Positions 38,060-52,139 are shown, counted from the first letter of the stretch. The stretch is DNA of 64,000 bases from Bos javanicus (GCF_032452875.1 NW_026894344.1:62001-126000); one strand, 5' to 3'. Made by a program: numbers and translations. The notes: generated from the sequence alone by a model not told the origin.

Positions 38060-39595
38060 ATGATCAGTGTATGATAGCAAACATGATCAGCGCATGATCA
38101 GTCACATGATCAGCGCCATTAAGTCACGTGATCACTACATGATAGTCATGTGATCAGTCCATGCTCAGTCACGGTATCAGTGCATGATCAGCCACGTGAT
38201 CAGTGCATGATCTGTCACAAGATTAGTGTATGATCATCCACGTGATCAGTGCATGGGCAGTCATGTGATCAGTGCATGATATAGACGTGAACAGTGCATG
38301 ATCAGTCTCGTGATCAGTGCATGATAGCCACGTGATCAGTGCATGATCAGTCACCTGATGGGTGTATGATCATTCACGTGACCTGTACATGGTAGCTACA
38401 TGATCATTGCATGATCAGCCACGTGAGTAGTTCATGATAGCCACGTGATCACTGCATGATCAGTCACGTGATCAGTGCATGATCAGTCATGTGACCAGTA
38501 CATGGTAGCTGCGTGATCATGGCATGATCAGCCACGTGAGCAGTGCATGATAGCCACGTGATCAGTGCATGATCAGACACGTGATCAGTGCATGATCAGT
38601 CACGTGATCAGTGCATGATCAGCCACGTGATCAGTGCATGATCAGGCACGTGATCAGTGTATGATCAGCCACGTGATCAGTGCATGATAGCCACGTGATC
38701 AGTGCATGATCAGTCACGTGATCAGTGCATGATCAGTCACGTGATCAGTGCATGATCAGCCACGTGATCAGTGCATGATCAGCCACGTGATCAGTGCATG
38801 ATAGCCACGTGATCAGTGCATGATAGCCACGTGATCAGTGCATGATCAGTCATGTGATACGTGTGTGATCAGCCACGTGATCAGTGCATGATATCCACGT
38901 GATCAGTGCATGACAGCCACGTGATCAGTGCATGAGAGCCACGTGATCAGTGCATGATCAGTCACGTGATCATGTGTGATCAGCCACGTGATCAGTGCAT
39001 GATCAATTACGTGATCAGTGCATGATCAGTCACGTGACCAGTACATGGTTGCTACGTGATCGTTGCATGATCAGCCACGTGAGCAGAGCATGATAGCCAC
39101 GTGATCAGTGCATGATCAGTCACGTGATCAGTACATGATCAGTCACGTGAACAGTGCATGATCATTTACGTGATCTTTGCATGATCAGTCACGTGACCAG
39201 TATATGGTTGCTACGTGATCATTCCATGACGAGCCACGTGAGCAGTGCATGATAGCCACGTGATGTGTGCATGAGTTACGTGAGCAGAGTATGATCAGCC
39301 ACGTGATCAGTGCATGAGTGCCACGTGATCAGTGCATGATATGTCACGTGACAGGTGTGTGATCAGCCACGTGAACAGTGCATGTTCAGCCACGTGATCA
39401 GTGCATGATAGCCACGTGATCAGTGCATGATCAGTTACGTGAGCAGTGTATGATCAGCCACGTGATCAGTGCATGGTGACACAGTGTATGATCAGCCACG
39501 TGATCAGTGCATGATATCCAAGTGATCAGTGCATGATCATCACGTGATCAGTGTATGATCAGCCACGTGAACAGTGCATGCTCAGTCACGTGATC
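38060..39595 (+). repeat. HOR body 20, near-full, 1,781 bp
   Basis: A-F present, G and the first half of H missing near 38800, then I-M. L carries a private loss: GGTCAGACACGTGAAC is reduced to GGTGACAC at about 39476-39483. Confidence 0.88.
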
Positions 39596-39840
39596 TGGGC
39601 CTGCTGAGCTGCGTGATTACTGTCTGCTCATCTGCTTGACAATTGCCAGCTGAGCTGCACGATTCCTGCCTGTCATCTGCTTGACAATTGCCAGCTGTGC
39701 TGCGTAATTCCTGCCTGCTCAGCTGCTTGATTATTGCCAGCTGAGCAGCATGATTCCTCACAGCTGAGTTCCATGATTATTGCCTGCTGACTGTTTGATT
39801 CGTGCCTACTCAGCTCTTTGTTTATTGCCTCCAGAGGCAC
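39596..39840 (+). repeat. Divergent block 21 (G-type, ATCTGGG)
   Basis: Full length; the last G-type block in the window. Confidence 0.9.
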
Positions 39841-42776
39841 ATGATCAGTGTATGATAGCAAACATGATCAGCGCATGATCAGTCACATGATCAGCGCCAT
39901 TAAGTCACGTGATCACTACATGATAGTCATGTGATCAGTCCATGCTCAGTCACGGTATCAGTGCATGATCAGCCACGTGATCAGTGCATGATCTGTCACA
40001 TGATTAGTGTATGATCATCCACGTGATCAGTGCATGGGCAGTCATGTGATCAGTGCATGATATAGACGTGATCAGTGCATGATCAGTCTCGTGATCAGTG
40101 CATGATAGCCACGTGATCAGTGCATGATCAGTCACCTGATGGGTGTATGATCATTCACGTGACCTGTACATGGTAGCTACATGATCATTGCATGATCAGC
40201 CACGTGAGTAGTGCATGATAGCCACGTGATCAGTGCATGATCAGTCACGTGATCAGTGCATGATCAGTCACGTGATCAGTGCATGATCAGTCACGTGATC
40301 AGTACATGATAGCCACGTGATCAGTGCATGATCAGCCACGTGATCAGTGCATGATAGCCACGTGATCAGTGCATGATAGCCACGTGATCAGTGCATGATC
40401 AGTCACGTGATACGTGTGTGATCAGCCACGTGATCAGTGCATGATATCCACGTGATCAGTGCATGATAGCCACGTGATCAGTGCATGATAGCCACGTGAT
40501 CAGTGCATGATCAGTCACGTGATCATGTGTGATCAGCCACGTGATCAGTGCATGATGAGCCACGTGATCAGTGCATGATCAATTACGTGATCAGTGCATG
40601 ATCAGTCACGTGACCAGTACATGGTTGCTACGTGATCGTTGCATGATCAGCCACGTGAGCAGTGCATGATAGCCACGTGATCAGTGCATGATCAGTCACG
40701 TGATCAGTACATGATCAGTCACGTGAACAGTGCATGATCATTTACGTGATCTTGCATGATCAGTCACGTGACCAGTATATGGTAGCTACGTGATCATTCC
40801 ATGACGAGCCACGTGAGCAGTGCATGATAGCCACGTGATGTGTGCATGAGTTACGTGAGCAGAGTATGATCAGCCACGTGATCAGTGCATGAGTGCCACG
40901 TGATCAGTGCATGATATGTCACGTGACAGTGTGTGATCAGCCACGTGATCAGTGCATGTTCAGCCACGTGATCAGTGCATGATAGCCACGTGATCAGTGC
41001 ATGATCAGTTACGTGATCAGTGTATGATCAGCCACGTGATCAGTGCATGGTCAGACACGTGATCAGTGTATGATCAGCCACGTGATCAGTGCATGATAGC
41101 AACGTGATCAGTGCATGATCAGCCACGTGATCAGTGCATGATCAGTCACGTGATCAGTGCATGATCATCCACGTGATCAGTGCATGATCAGTCATGTGAT
41201 CAGTGCATGATATAGACGTGATCAGTGCATGATCAGTCACGTGATCAGTGCATGATAGCCACGTGATCAGTGCATGATCAGTCACCTGATCAGTGCATGA
41301 TCATTCACGTGACCTGTACATGGTAGCTACATGATCAGTGCATGATCAGCCACGTGATAGTGCATGATAGCCACGTGATCAGTGCATGATCAGTCACGTG
41401 ATCAGTGCATGATCAGTCACGTGATCAGTACATGGTAGCTGCGTGATCACATGATCAGCCACGTGATCAGTGCATGATAGCCACGTGATCAGTGCATGAT
41501 CAGTCACGTGATCAGTGCATGATCAGTCACGTGATCAGTGCATGATCAGCCACGTGATCAGTGCATGATCAGTCACGTGATCAGTGCATGATCAGCCACG
41601 TGATCAGTGCATGATAGCCACGTGATCAGTGCATGATCAGTCACGTGATCAGTGCATGATCAGTCACGTGATCAGTGCATGATCAGCCACGTGATCAGTG
41701 CATGATCAGCCACGTGATCAGTGCATGATCAGTCACGTGATCAGTGCATGATCAGTCACGTGACCAGTACATGGTAGCTACGTGATCATTGCATGATCAG
41801 CCACGTGATCAGTGCATGATAGCCACGTGATCAGTGCATGATCAGCCACGTGATCAGTGCATGATCAGTCATGTGATCAGTGTGATCAGCCACGTGATCA
41901 GTGCATGATAGCCACGTGATCAGTGCATGATCAGCCACGTGATCAGTGCATGATAGCCACGTGATCAGTGCATGATCAGTCACGTGATCATGTGTGATCA
42001 GCCACGTGATCAGTGCATGATCAGCCACGTGATCAGTGCATGATCAGCCACGTGATCAGTGCATGATCAGTCACGTGATCAGTGCATGATCAGTCACGTG
42101 ATCAGTGCATGATCAGCCACGTGATCAGTGCATGATCAGTCACGTGATCAGTGCATGATAGCTACGTGATCAGTGCATGATCAGCCACGTGATCAGTGCA
42201 TGATAGCCACGTGATCAGTGCATGAGTCACGTGATCAGTGCATGATCAGCCACGTGATCAGTGCATGATGCCACGTGATCAGTGCATGATCAGTCACGTG
42301 ATCAGTGCATGATCAGCCACGTGATCAGTGCATGATCAGCCACGTGATCAGTGCATGATAGCCACGTGATCAGTGCATGATCAGTTCGTGATCAGTGCAT
42401 GATCAGCCACGTGATCAGTGCATGATGCCACGTGATCAGTGCATGATAGTCACGTGACAGTGTATGATCAGCCACGTGATCAGTGCATGATCAGCCACGT
42501 GATCAGTGCATGATCAGTCACGTGAGCAGTGTATGATCAGCCACGTGATCAGTGCATGAGTGCCACGTGATCAGTGCATGATAGTCACGTGACAGTGCAT
42601 GATCAGCCACGTGATCAGTGCATGATCAGCCACGTGATCAGTGCATGATAGCCACGTGATCAGTGCATGATCAGCCACGTGATCAGTGCATGATCAGCCA
42701 CGTGATCAGTGCATGATCAGTCACGTGATCAGTGTATGATCAGCCACGTGAACAGTGCATGCTCAGTCACGTGATC
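39841..42776 (+). repeat. Double-length HOR body 21 without central block
   Basis: A-D, then I-L to about 41070, five consensus-like monomers in the block slot, then ATCATCC and B (41162-41215) and softened C-E to about 41450. Near-pure consensus follows to 42740. The partner is body 14. The open frame at 41831-42028 is repeat translation. Confidence 0.85.
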
Positions 42777-43021
42777 TGGGCCTGCTGAGCTGCGTGATTA
42801 CTGTCTGCTCATCTGCTTGACAATTGCCAGCTGAGCTGCACGATTCCTGCCTGTCATCTGCTTGACAATTGCCAGCTGTGCTGCGTAATTCCTGCCTGCT
42901 CAGCTGCTTGATTATTGCCAGCTGAGCAGCATGATTCCTCACACCTGAGTTCCATGATTATTGCCTGCTGACTGTTTGATTCGTGCCTACTCAGCTCTTT
43001 GTTTATTGCCTCCAGAGGCAC
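42777..43021 (+). repeat. Divergent block 22 (C-type, ATCTGGG)
   Basis: Full length. Its C variant marks the end of copy B; all later blocks are also C-type. Confidence 0.9.
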
Positions 43022-44610
43022 ATGATCAGTGTATGATAGCAAACATGATCAGCGCATGATCAGTCACATGATCAGCGCCATTAAGTCACGTGATCACTAC
43101 ATGATAGTCATGTGATCAGTCCATGCTCAGTCACGGTATCAGTGCATGATCAGCCACGTGATCAGTGCATGATCTGTCACAAGATTAGTGTATGATCATC
43201 CACGTGATCAGTGCACGGGCAGTCATGTGATCAGTGCATGATATAGACGTGAACAGTGCATGATCAGTCTCGTGATCAGTGCATGATAGCCACGTGATCA
43301 GTGCATGATCAGTCACCTGATGGGTGTATGATCATTCACGTGACCTGTACATGGTAGCTACATGATCATTGCATGATCAGCCACGTGAGTAGTGCATGAT
43401 AGCCACGTGATCACTGCATGATCAGTCACGTGATCAGTGCATGATCAGTCATGTGACCAGTACATGGTAGCTGCGTGATCATGGCATGATCAGCCACGTG
43501 AGCAGTGCATGATAGCCACGTGATCAGTGCATGATCAGACACGAGATCAGTGCATGATCAGTCACGTGATCAGTGCATGATCAGCCACGTGATCAGTGCA
43601 TGACCAGGCACGTGATCAGTGTATGTCAGCCAAGTGATCAGTGCATGATAGCCACGTGATCAGTGCATGATCAGTCACGTGATCAGTGCATGATCAGTTA
43701 TGTGATCAGTGTATGATCAGCCACGTGATCAGTGCATGATCAGCCACATGATCAGTGCATGATCAATTACGTGATCAGTGCATGATCAGTCACGTGACCA
43801 GTACATGGTAGCTACGTGATCATTGCATGATCAGCCACGTGATCAGTGCATGATAGCCACGTGATCAGTGCATGATAGCCACGTGATCAGTGCATGATCA
43901 GTCATGTGATACGTGTGTGATCAGCCACGTGATCAGTGCATGATATCCACGTGATCAGTGCATGACAGCCACGTGATCAGTGCATGAGAGCCACGTGATC
44001 AGTGCATGATCAGTCACGTGATCATGCATGATCAGCCACGTGATCAGTGCAGGATCAATTACGTGATCAGTGCATGATCAGTCACGTGACCAGTACATGG
44101 TTGCTACGTGATCATTGCATGATCAGCCACGTGAGCAGAGCATGATAGCCACGTGATCAGTGCATGATCAGTCACGTGATCAGTACATGATCAGTCACGT
44201 GAACAGTGCATGATCATTTACGTGATCAGTGCATGATCAGTCACGTGACCAGTATATGGTTGCTACGTGATCATTCCATGACGAGCCACGTGAGCAGTGC
44301 ATGATAGCCACGTGATGTGTGCATGAGTTACGTGAGCAGAGTATGATCAGCCACGTGATCAGTGCATGAGTGCCACGTGATCAGTGCATGATATGTCACG
44401 TGACAGGTGTGTGATCAGCCACGTGAACAGTGCATGTTCAGCCACGTGATCAGTGCATGATCAGCCACGTGATCAGTGCATGATCAGACACGTGAACAGT
44501 GTATGATCAGCCACGTGATCAGTGCATGATATCCAAGTGATCAGTGCATGATCATCACGTGATCAGTGTATGATCAGCCACGTGAACAGTGCATGCTCAG
44601 TCACGTGATC
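43022..44610 (+). repeat. HOR body 22, near-full, 1,834 bp
   Basis: A-M in order with GACACGAGATC. The first half of L (GAGCAGTGTATG) is missing. It resembles bodies 9 and 15, as expected if a third super-repeat starts here, but later units do not continue that pattern. Confidence 0.88.
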
Positions 44611-44855
44611 TGGGCCTGCTGAGCTGCGTGATTACTGTCTGCTCATCTGCTTGACAATTGCCAGCTGAGCTGCACGATTCCTGCCTGTCATCTGCTTGAC
44701 AATTGCCAGCTGTGCTGCGTAATTCCTGCCTGCTCAGCTGCTTGATTATTGCCAGCTGAGCAGCATGATTCCTCACACCTGAGTTCCATGATTATTGCCT
44801 GCTGACTGTTTGATTCGTGCCTACTCAGCTCTTTGTTTATTGCCTCCAGAGGCAC
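44611..44855 (+). repeat. Divergent block 23 (C-type, ATCTGGG)
   Basis: Full-length copy with no private change noticed. Confidence 0.9.
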
Positions 44856-46086
44856 ATGATCAGTGTATGATAGCAAACATGATCAGCGCATGATCAGTCA
44901 CATGATCAGCGCCATTAAGTCACGTGATCACTACATGATAGTCATGTGATCAGTCCATGCTCAGTCACGGTATCAGTGCATGATCAGCCACGTGATCAGT
45001 GCATGATAGCCACGTGATCAGTGCATGATCAGCCACGTGATCAGTGCATGATCAGCCACGTGATCAGTGCATGATAGCTCGTGATCAGTGCATGATCAGT
45101 CACGTGATCAGTGCATGATCAGGCACGTGATCAGTGCATGATCAGCCACGTGATCAGTGCATGATAGCCACGTGATCAGTGCATGATCAGTCACGTGATC
45201 AGTGCATGATCAGTCACGTGACCAGTACATGGTAGCTACGTGATCATTGCATGATCAGCCACGTGAGTAGTGCATGATAGCCACGTGATCAGTGCATGAT
45301 CAGTCACGTGATCAGTGCATGATCAGTCATGTGATCAGTGCATGATCAGGCACGTGATCAGTGCATGATCAGCCACGTGATCAGTGCATGATAGCCACGT
45401 GATCAGTGCATGATCAGTCACGTGATCAGTGCATGATCAGTCACGTGATCAGTGCATGATCAGCCACGTGATCAGTGCATGATCAATTACGTGATCAGTG
45501 CATGATCAGTCACGTGACCAGTACATGGTAGCTACGTGATCAGTGCATGATCAGCCACGTGATCAGTGCATGATAGCCACGTGATCAGTGCATGATCAGT
45601 CACGTGATCAGTGCATGATCAGCCACGTGATCAGTGCATGATCAGTTACGTGATCAGTGCATGATCAGTCACGTGACCAGTACATGGTAGCTACGTGATC
45701 AGTGCATGATCAGCCACGTGATCAGTGCATGATAGCCACGTGATCAGTGCATGATCAGTCACGTGATCAGTGCATGATCAGTCACGTGATCAGTGCATGA
45801 TCAGCCACGTGATCAGTGCATGATCAGTCACGTGATCAGTGCATGATAGCCACGTGATCAGTGCATGATCAGCCACGTGATCAGTGCATGATAGCCACGT
45901 GATCAGTGCATGATCAGTTACGTGAGCAGTGTATGATCAGCCACGTGATCAGTGCATGGTCAGACACGTGAACAGTGTATGATCAGCCACGTGATCAGTG
46001 CATGATAGTCACGTGATCAGTGCATGATCATCACGTGATCAGTGTATGATCAGCCACGTGAACAGTGCATGCTCAGTCACGTGATC
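44856..46086 (+). repeat. HOR body 23, homogenised, 1,476 bp
   Basis: Marker A is already replaced by consensus. From 45000 to 45920 only traces of C, G and H survive. L and M are canonical, except that ATATCCAAG has become ATAGTCACG. Confidence 0.87.
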
Positions 46087-46331
46087 TGGGCCTGCTGAGC
46101 TGCGTGATTACTGTCTGCTCATCTGCTTGACAATTGCCAGCTGAGCTGCACGATTCCTGCCTGTCATCTGCTTGACAATTGCCAGCTGTGCTGCGTAATT
46201 CCTGCCTGCTCAGCTGCTTGATTATTGCCAGCTGAGCAGCATGATTCCTCACACCTGAGTTCCATGATTATTGCCTGCTGACTGTTTGATTCGTGCCTAC
46301 TCAGCTCTTTGTTTATTGCCTCCAGAGGCAC
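46087..46331 (+). repeat. Divergent block 24 (C-type, ATCTGGG)
   Basis: Full-length copy with no private change noticed. Confidence 0.9.
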
Positions 46332-47497
46332 ATGATCAGTGTATGATAGCAAACATGATCAGCGCATGATCAGTCACATGATCAGCGCCATTAAGTCACG
46401 TGATCACTACATGATAGTCATGTGATCAGTCCATGCTCAGTCACGGTATCAGTGCATGATCAGCCACGTGATCAGTGCATGATCAGCCACGTGATCAGTG
46501 CATGATAGCCATGTGATCAGTGCATGATCAGTCACGTGATCAGTGCATGATCAGTCACGTGATCAGTGCATGATCAGCCACGTGATCAGTGCATGATCAG
46601 TCACCTGATGGGTGTATGATCAGTCACGTGACCAGTACATGGTAGCTACATGATCATTGCATGATCAGCCACGTGAGTAGTGCATGATAGCCACGTGATC
46701 AGTGCATGATCAGTCACGTGATCAGTGCATGATCAGTCACGTGACAGTGCATGATCAGCCACGTGATCAGTGCATGATAGCCACGTGATCAGTGCATGAT
46801 CAGTCACGTGATCAGTGCATGATCAGTCACGTGATCAGTGCATGATCAGCCACGTGATCAGTGCATGATAGCCACGTGATCAGTGCATGATCAGCCACGT
46901 GATCAGTGCATGATAGCCACGTGATCAGTGCATGATCAGTCACGTGATCAGTGCATGATCAGCCACGTGATCAGTGCATGATCAGCCACGTGATCAGTGC
47001 ATGATCAATTACGTGATCAGTGCATGATCAGTCACGTGACCAGTACATGGTAGCTACGTGATCATTGCATGATCAGCCACGTGATCAGTGCATGATAGCC
47101 ACGTGATCAGTGCATGATCAGTCACGTGATCAGTGCATGATCAGCCACGTGATCAGTGCATGATCAGTTACGTGATCAGTGCATGATCAGTCACGTGATC
47201 AGTGCATGATCAGTCACGTGATCAGTGCATGATCAGCCACGTGATCAGTGCATGATCAGCCACGTGATCAGTGCATGATCAGCCACGTGATCAGTGCATG
47301 ATCAGCCACGTGATCAGTGCATGATCAGTTACGTGAGCAGTGTATGATCAGCCACGTGATCAGTGCATGGTCAGACACGTGAACAGTGTATGATCAGCCA
47401 CGTGATCAGTGCATGATATCCAAGTGATCAGTGCATGATCATCACGTGATCAGTGTATGATCAGCCACGTGAACAGTGCATGCTCAGTCACGTGATC
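46332..47497 (+). repeat. HOR body 24, homogenised, 1,411 bp
   Basis: CACCTGATGGGTG (C) and GAGTAGTGC (D) survive near 46600-46680. Most else to 47330 is consensus with one H remnant. L-M are canonical. Confidence 0.87.
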
Positions 47498-47742
47498 AGG
47501 GCCTGCTGAGCTGCGTGATTACTGTCTGCTCATCTGCTTGACAATTGCCAGCTGAGCTGCACGATTCCTGCCTGTCATCTGCTTGACAATTGCCAGCTGT
47601 GCTGCGTAATTCCTGCCTGCTCAGCTGCTTGATTATTGCCAGCTGAGCAGCATGATTCCTCACACCTGAGTTCCATGATTATTGCCTGCTGACTGTTTGA
47701 TTCGTGCCTACTCAGCTCTTTGTTTATTGCCTCCAGAGGCAC
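47498..47742 (+). repeat. Divergent block 25 (C-type, ATCAGGG)
   Basis: Full length. CAGTGCATG replaces CAGCGCATG directly downstream, a local return to consensus. Confidence 0.9.
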
Positions 47743-48967
47743 ATGATCAGTGTATGATAGCAAACATGATCAGTGCATGATCAGTCACATGATCAGCGCC
47801 ATTAAGTCACGTGATCACTACATGATAGTCATGTGATCAGTCCATGCTCAGTCACGGTATCAGTGCATGATCAGCCACGTGATCAGTGCATGATCAGTCA
47901 TGTGATCAGTGCATGATATAGACGTGATCAGTGCATGATCAGTCACGTGATCAGTGCATGATAGCCACGTGATCAGTGCATGATCAGTCACGTGATCAGT
48001 GTGATCAGCCACGTGATCAGTGCATGATCAGCCACGTGATCAGTGCATGATCAATTACGTGATCAGTGCATGATCAGTCACGTGACCAGTACATGGTAGC
48101 TACGTGATCATTGCATGATCAGCCACGTGATCAGTGCATGATAGCCACGTGATCAGTGCATGATAGCCACGTGATCAGTGCATGATCAGTCATGTGATAC
48201 GTGTGTGATCAGCCACGTGATCAGTGCATGATATCCACGTGATCAGTGCATGACAGCCACGTGATCAGTGCATGAGAGCCACGTGATCAGTGCATGATCA
48301 GTCACGTGATACATGTGTGATCAGCCACGTGATCAGTGCATGATGAGCCACGTGATCAGTGCAGGATCAATTACGTGATCAGTGCATGATCAGTCACGTG
48401 ACCAGTACATGGTTGCTACGTGATCATTGCATGATCAGCCACGTGAGCAGAGCATGATAGCCACGTGATCAGTGCATGATCAGTCACGTGATCAGTACAT
48501 GATCAGTCACGTGAACAGTGCATGATCATTTACGTGATCTTTGCATGATCAGTCACGTGACCAGTATATGGTTGCTACGTGATCATTCCATGACGAGCCA
48601 CGTGAGCAGTGCATGATAGCCACGTGATGTGTGCATGAGTTACGTGAGCAGAGTATGATCAGCCACGTGATCAGTGCATGAGTGCCACGTGATCAGTGCA
48701 TGATATGTCACGTGACAGGTGTGTGATCAGCCACGTGAACAGTGCATGTTCAGCCACGTGATCAGTGCATGATAGCCACGTGATCAGTGCATGATCAGTT
48801 ACGTGAGCAGTGTATGATCAGCCACGTGATCAGTGCATGGTCAGACACGTGAACAGTGTATGATCAGCCACGTGATCAGTGCATGATATCCAAGTGATCA
48901 GTGCATGATCATCACGTGATCAGTGTATGATCAGCCACGTGAACAGTGCATGCTCAGTCACGTGATC
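47743..48967 (+). repeat. HOR body 25, short form lacking C-F
   Basis: B is followed after a few monomers by G-H, then I-M in full variant-rich form. Spacing is 1,470 bp. It has the same C-F absence as bodies 2 and 5. Confidence 0.88.
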
Positions 48968-49212
48968 TGGGCCTGCTGAGCTGCGTGATTACTGTCTGCT
49001 CATCTGCTTGACAATTGCCAGCTGAGCTGCACGATTCCTGCCTGTCATCTGCTTGACAATTGCCAGCTGTGCTGCGTAATTCCTGCCTGCTCAGCTGCTT
49101 GATTATTGCCAGCTGAGCAGCATGATTCCTCACACCTGAGTTCCATGATTATTGCCTGCTGACTGTTTGATTCGTGCCTACTCAGCTCTTTGTTTATTGC
49201 CTCCAGAGGCAC
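48968..49212 (+). repeat. Divergent block 26 (C-type, ATCTGGG)
   Basis: Full-length copy with no private change noticed. Confidence 0.9.
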
Positions 49213-50847
49213 ATGATCAGTGTATGATAGCAAACATGATCAGCGCATGATCAGTCACATGATCAGCGCCATTAAGTCACGTGATCACTACATGATAGTC
49301 ATGTGATCAGTCCATGCTCAGTCACGGTATCAGTGCATGATCAGCCACGTGATCAGTGCATGATCTGTCACAGATTAGTGTATGATCATCCACGTGATCA
49401 GTGCATGGGCAGTCATGTGATCAGTGCATGATATAGACGTGATCAGTGCATGATCAGTCTCGTGATCAGTGCATGATAGCCACGTGATCAGTGCATGATC
49501 AGTCACCTGATGGGTGTATGATCATTCACGTGACCTGTACATGGTAGCTACATGATCATTGCATGATCAGCCACGTGAGTAGTGCATGATAGCCACGTGA
49601 TCACTGCATGATCAGTCACGTGATCAGTGCATGATCAGTCATGTGACCAGTACATGGTAGCTGCGTGATCATGGCATGATCAGCCACGTGAGCAGTGCAT
49701 GATAGCCACGTGATCAGTGCATGATCAGACACGAGATCAGTGCATGATCAGTCACGTGATCAGTGCATGATCAGCCACGTGATCAGTGCATGACCAGGCA
49801 CGTGATCAGTGTATGTCAGCCAAGTGATCAGTGCATGATAGCCACGTGATCAGTGCATGATCAGTCACGTGATCAGTGCATGATCAGTTATGTGATCAGT
49901 GTATGATCAGCCACGTGATCAGTGCATGATCAGCCACATGATCAGTGCATGATCAATTACGTGATCAGTGCATGATCAGTCACGTGACCAGTACATGGTA
50001 GCTACGTGATCATTGCATGATCAGCCACGTGATCAGTGCATGATAGCCACGTGATCAGTGCATGATCAGTCATGTGATACGTGTGTGATCAGCCACGTGA
50101 TCAGTGCATGATATCCACGTGATCAGTGCATGACAGCCACGTGATCAGTGCATGAGAGCCACGTGATCAGTGCATGATCAGTCACGTGATACATGTGTGA
50201 TCAGCCACGTGATCAGTGCATGATGAGCCACGTGATCAGTGCAGGATCAATTACGTGATCAGTGCATGATCAGTCACGTGACCAGTACATGGTTGCTACG
50301 TGATCGTTGCATGATCAGCCACGTGAGCAGAGCATGATAGCCACGTGATCAGTGCATGATCAGTCACGTGATCAGTACATGATCAGTCACGTGAACAGTG
50401 CATGATCATTTACGTGATCTTTGCATGATCAGTCACGTGACCAGTATATGGTTGCTACGTGATCATTCCATGACGAGCCACGTGAGCAGTGCATGATAGC
50501 CACGTGATGTGTGCATGAGTTACGTGAGCAGAGTATGATCAGCCACGTGATCAGTGCATGAGTGCCACGTGATCAGTGCATGATATGTCACGTGACAGGT
50601 GTGTGATCAGCCACGTGAACAGTGCATGTTCAGCCACGTGATCAGTGCATGATAGCCACGTGATCAGTGCATGATCAGTTACGTGAGCAGTGTATGATCA
50701 GCCACGTGATCAGTGCATGGTCAGACACGTGAACAGTGTATGATCAGCCACGTGATCAGTGCATGATATCCAAGTGATCAGTGCATGATCATCACGTGAT
50801 CAGTGTATGATCAGCCACGTGAACAGTGCATGCTCAGTCACGTGATC
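49213..50847 (+). repeat. HOR body 26, full A-M, 1,880 bp
   Basis: Canonical order with GACACGAGATC. In A, CACAAGATTAG has lost one A (CACAGATTAG near 49370). Confidence 0.9.
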
Positions 50848-51092
50848 TGGGCCTGCTGAGCTGCGTGATTACTGTCTGCTCATCTGCTTGACAATTGCCA
50901 GCTGAGCTGCACGATTCCTGCCTGTCATCTGCTTGACAATTGCCAGCTGTGCTGCGTAATTCCTGCCTGCTCAGCTGCTTGATTATTGCCAGCTGAGCAG
51001 CATGATTCCTCACACCTGAGTTCCATGATTATTGCCTGCTGACTGTTTGATTCGTGCCTACTCAGCTCTTTGTTTATTGCCTCCAGAGGCAC
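50848..51092 (+). repeat. Divergent block 27 (C-type, ATCTGGG)
   Basis: Full-length copy heading the shortest unit of the window. Confidence 0.9.
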
Positions 51093-51894
51093 ATGATCAG
51101 TGTATGATAGCAAACATGATCAGCGCATGATCAGTCACATGATCAGCGCCATTAAGTCACGTGATCACTACATGATAGTCATGTGATCAGTCCATGCTCA
51201 GTCACGGTATCAGTGCATGATCAGCCACGTGATCAGTGCATGATCTGTCACATGATTAGTGTATGATCATCCACGTGATCAGTGCATGGGCAGTCATGTG
51301 ATCAGTGCATGATATAGACGTGATCAGTGCATGATCAGTCTCGTGATCAGTGCATGATAGCCACGTGATCAGTGCATGATCAGTCACCTGATGGGTGTAT
51401 GATCATTCACGTGACCTGTACATGGTAGCTACATGATCATTGCATGATCAGCCACGTGAGTAGTGCATGATAGCCACGTGATCAGTGCATGATCAGTCAC
51501 GTGATCAGTGCATGATCAGTCACGTGATCAGTGCATGAGTGCCACGTGATCAGTGCATGATCAGTCACGTGATCAGTGCATGATCAGCCACGTGATCAGT
51601 GCATGATCAGCCACGTGATCAGTGCATGATCAGTCACGTGATCAGTGCATGATCAGCCACGTGATCAGTGCATGAGTGCCACGTGATCAGTGCATGATAG
51701 TCACGTGATCAGTGCATGATCAGCCACGTGATCAGTGCATGATCAGCCACGTGATCAGTGCATGATCAGCCACGTGATCAGTGCATGATCAGTTACGTGA
51801 TCAGTGCATGATCAGCCACGTGATCAGTGCATGATCAGACACGTGATCAGTGTATGATCAGCCACGTGATCAGTGCATGATCAGTCACGTGATC
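51093..51894 (+). repeat. HOR body 27, shortest unit (1,047 bp)
   Basis: A-D (A as CACATGATTAG), then about 18 near-consensus monomers from 51470, and ACACGTG before the next block. E-L are gone. Confidence 0.88.
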
Positions 51895-52139
51895 AGGGCC
51901 TGCTGAGCTGCGTGATTACTGTCTGCTCATCTGCTTGACAATTGCCAGCTGAGCTGCACGATTCCTGCCTGTCATCTGCTTGACAATTGCCAGCTGTGCT
52001 GCGTAATTCCTGCCTGCTCAGCTGCTTGATTATTGCCAGCTGAGCAGCATGATTCCTCACACCTGAGTTCCATGATTATTGCCTGCTGACTGTTTGATTC
52101 GTGCCTACTCAGCTCTTTGTTTATTGCCTCCAGAGGCAC
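51895..52139 (+). repeat. Divergent block 28 (C-type, ATCAGGG)
   Basis: The core is intact but both flanks have drifted to consensus: the lead-in E-box monomer has GATCAG where others have GAACAG, and CATTAAGTC is preceded by CAGTG. Confidence 0.9.

Larger units (their letters stand above)
27973..42776 (+). repeat. Large super-repeat, copy B (14.80 kb, blocks 15-21)
   Basis: Block spacings are 1,877, 2,054, 2,095, 1,293, 2,523, 1,781 and 3,181 bp, and the block base runs C,G,G,G,G,C,G. It matches copy A except that one extra unit, headed by C-type block 20, is present. The double-length block-less unit again closes the copy. An ancestral duplication followed by gain (in B) or loss (in A) of one unit explains this best. 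Confidence 0.85.
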
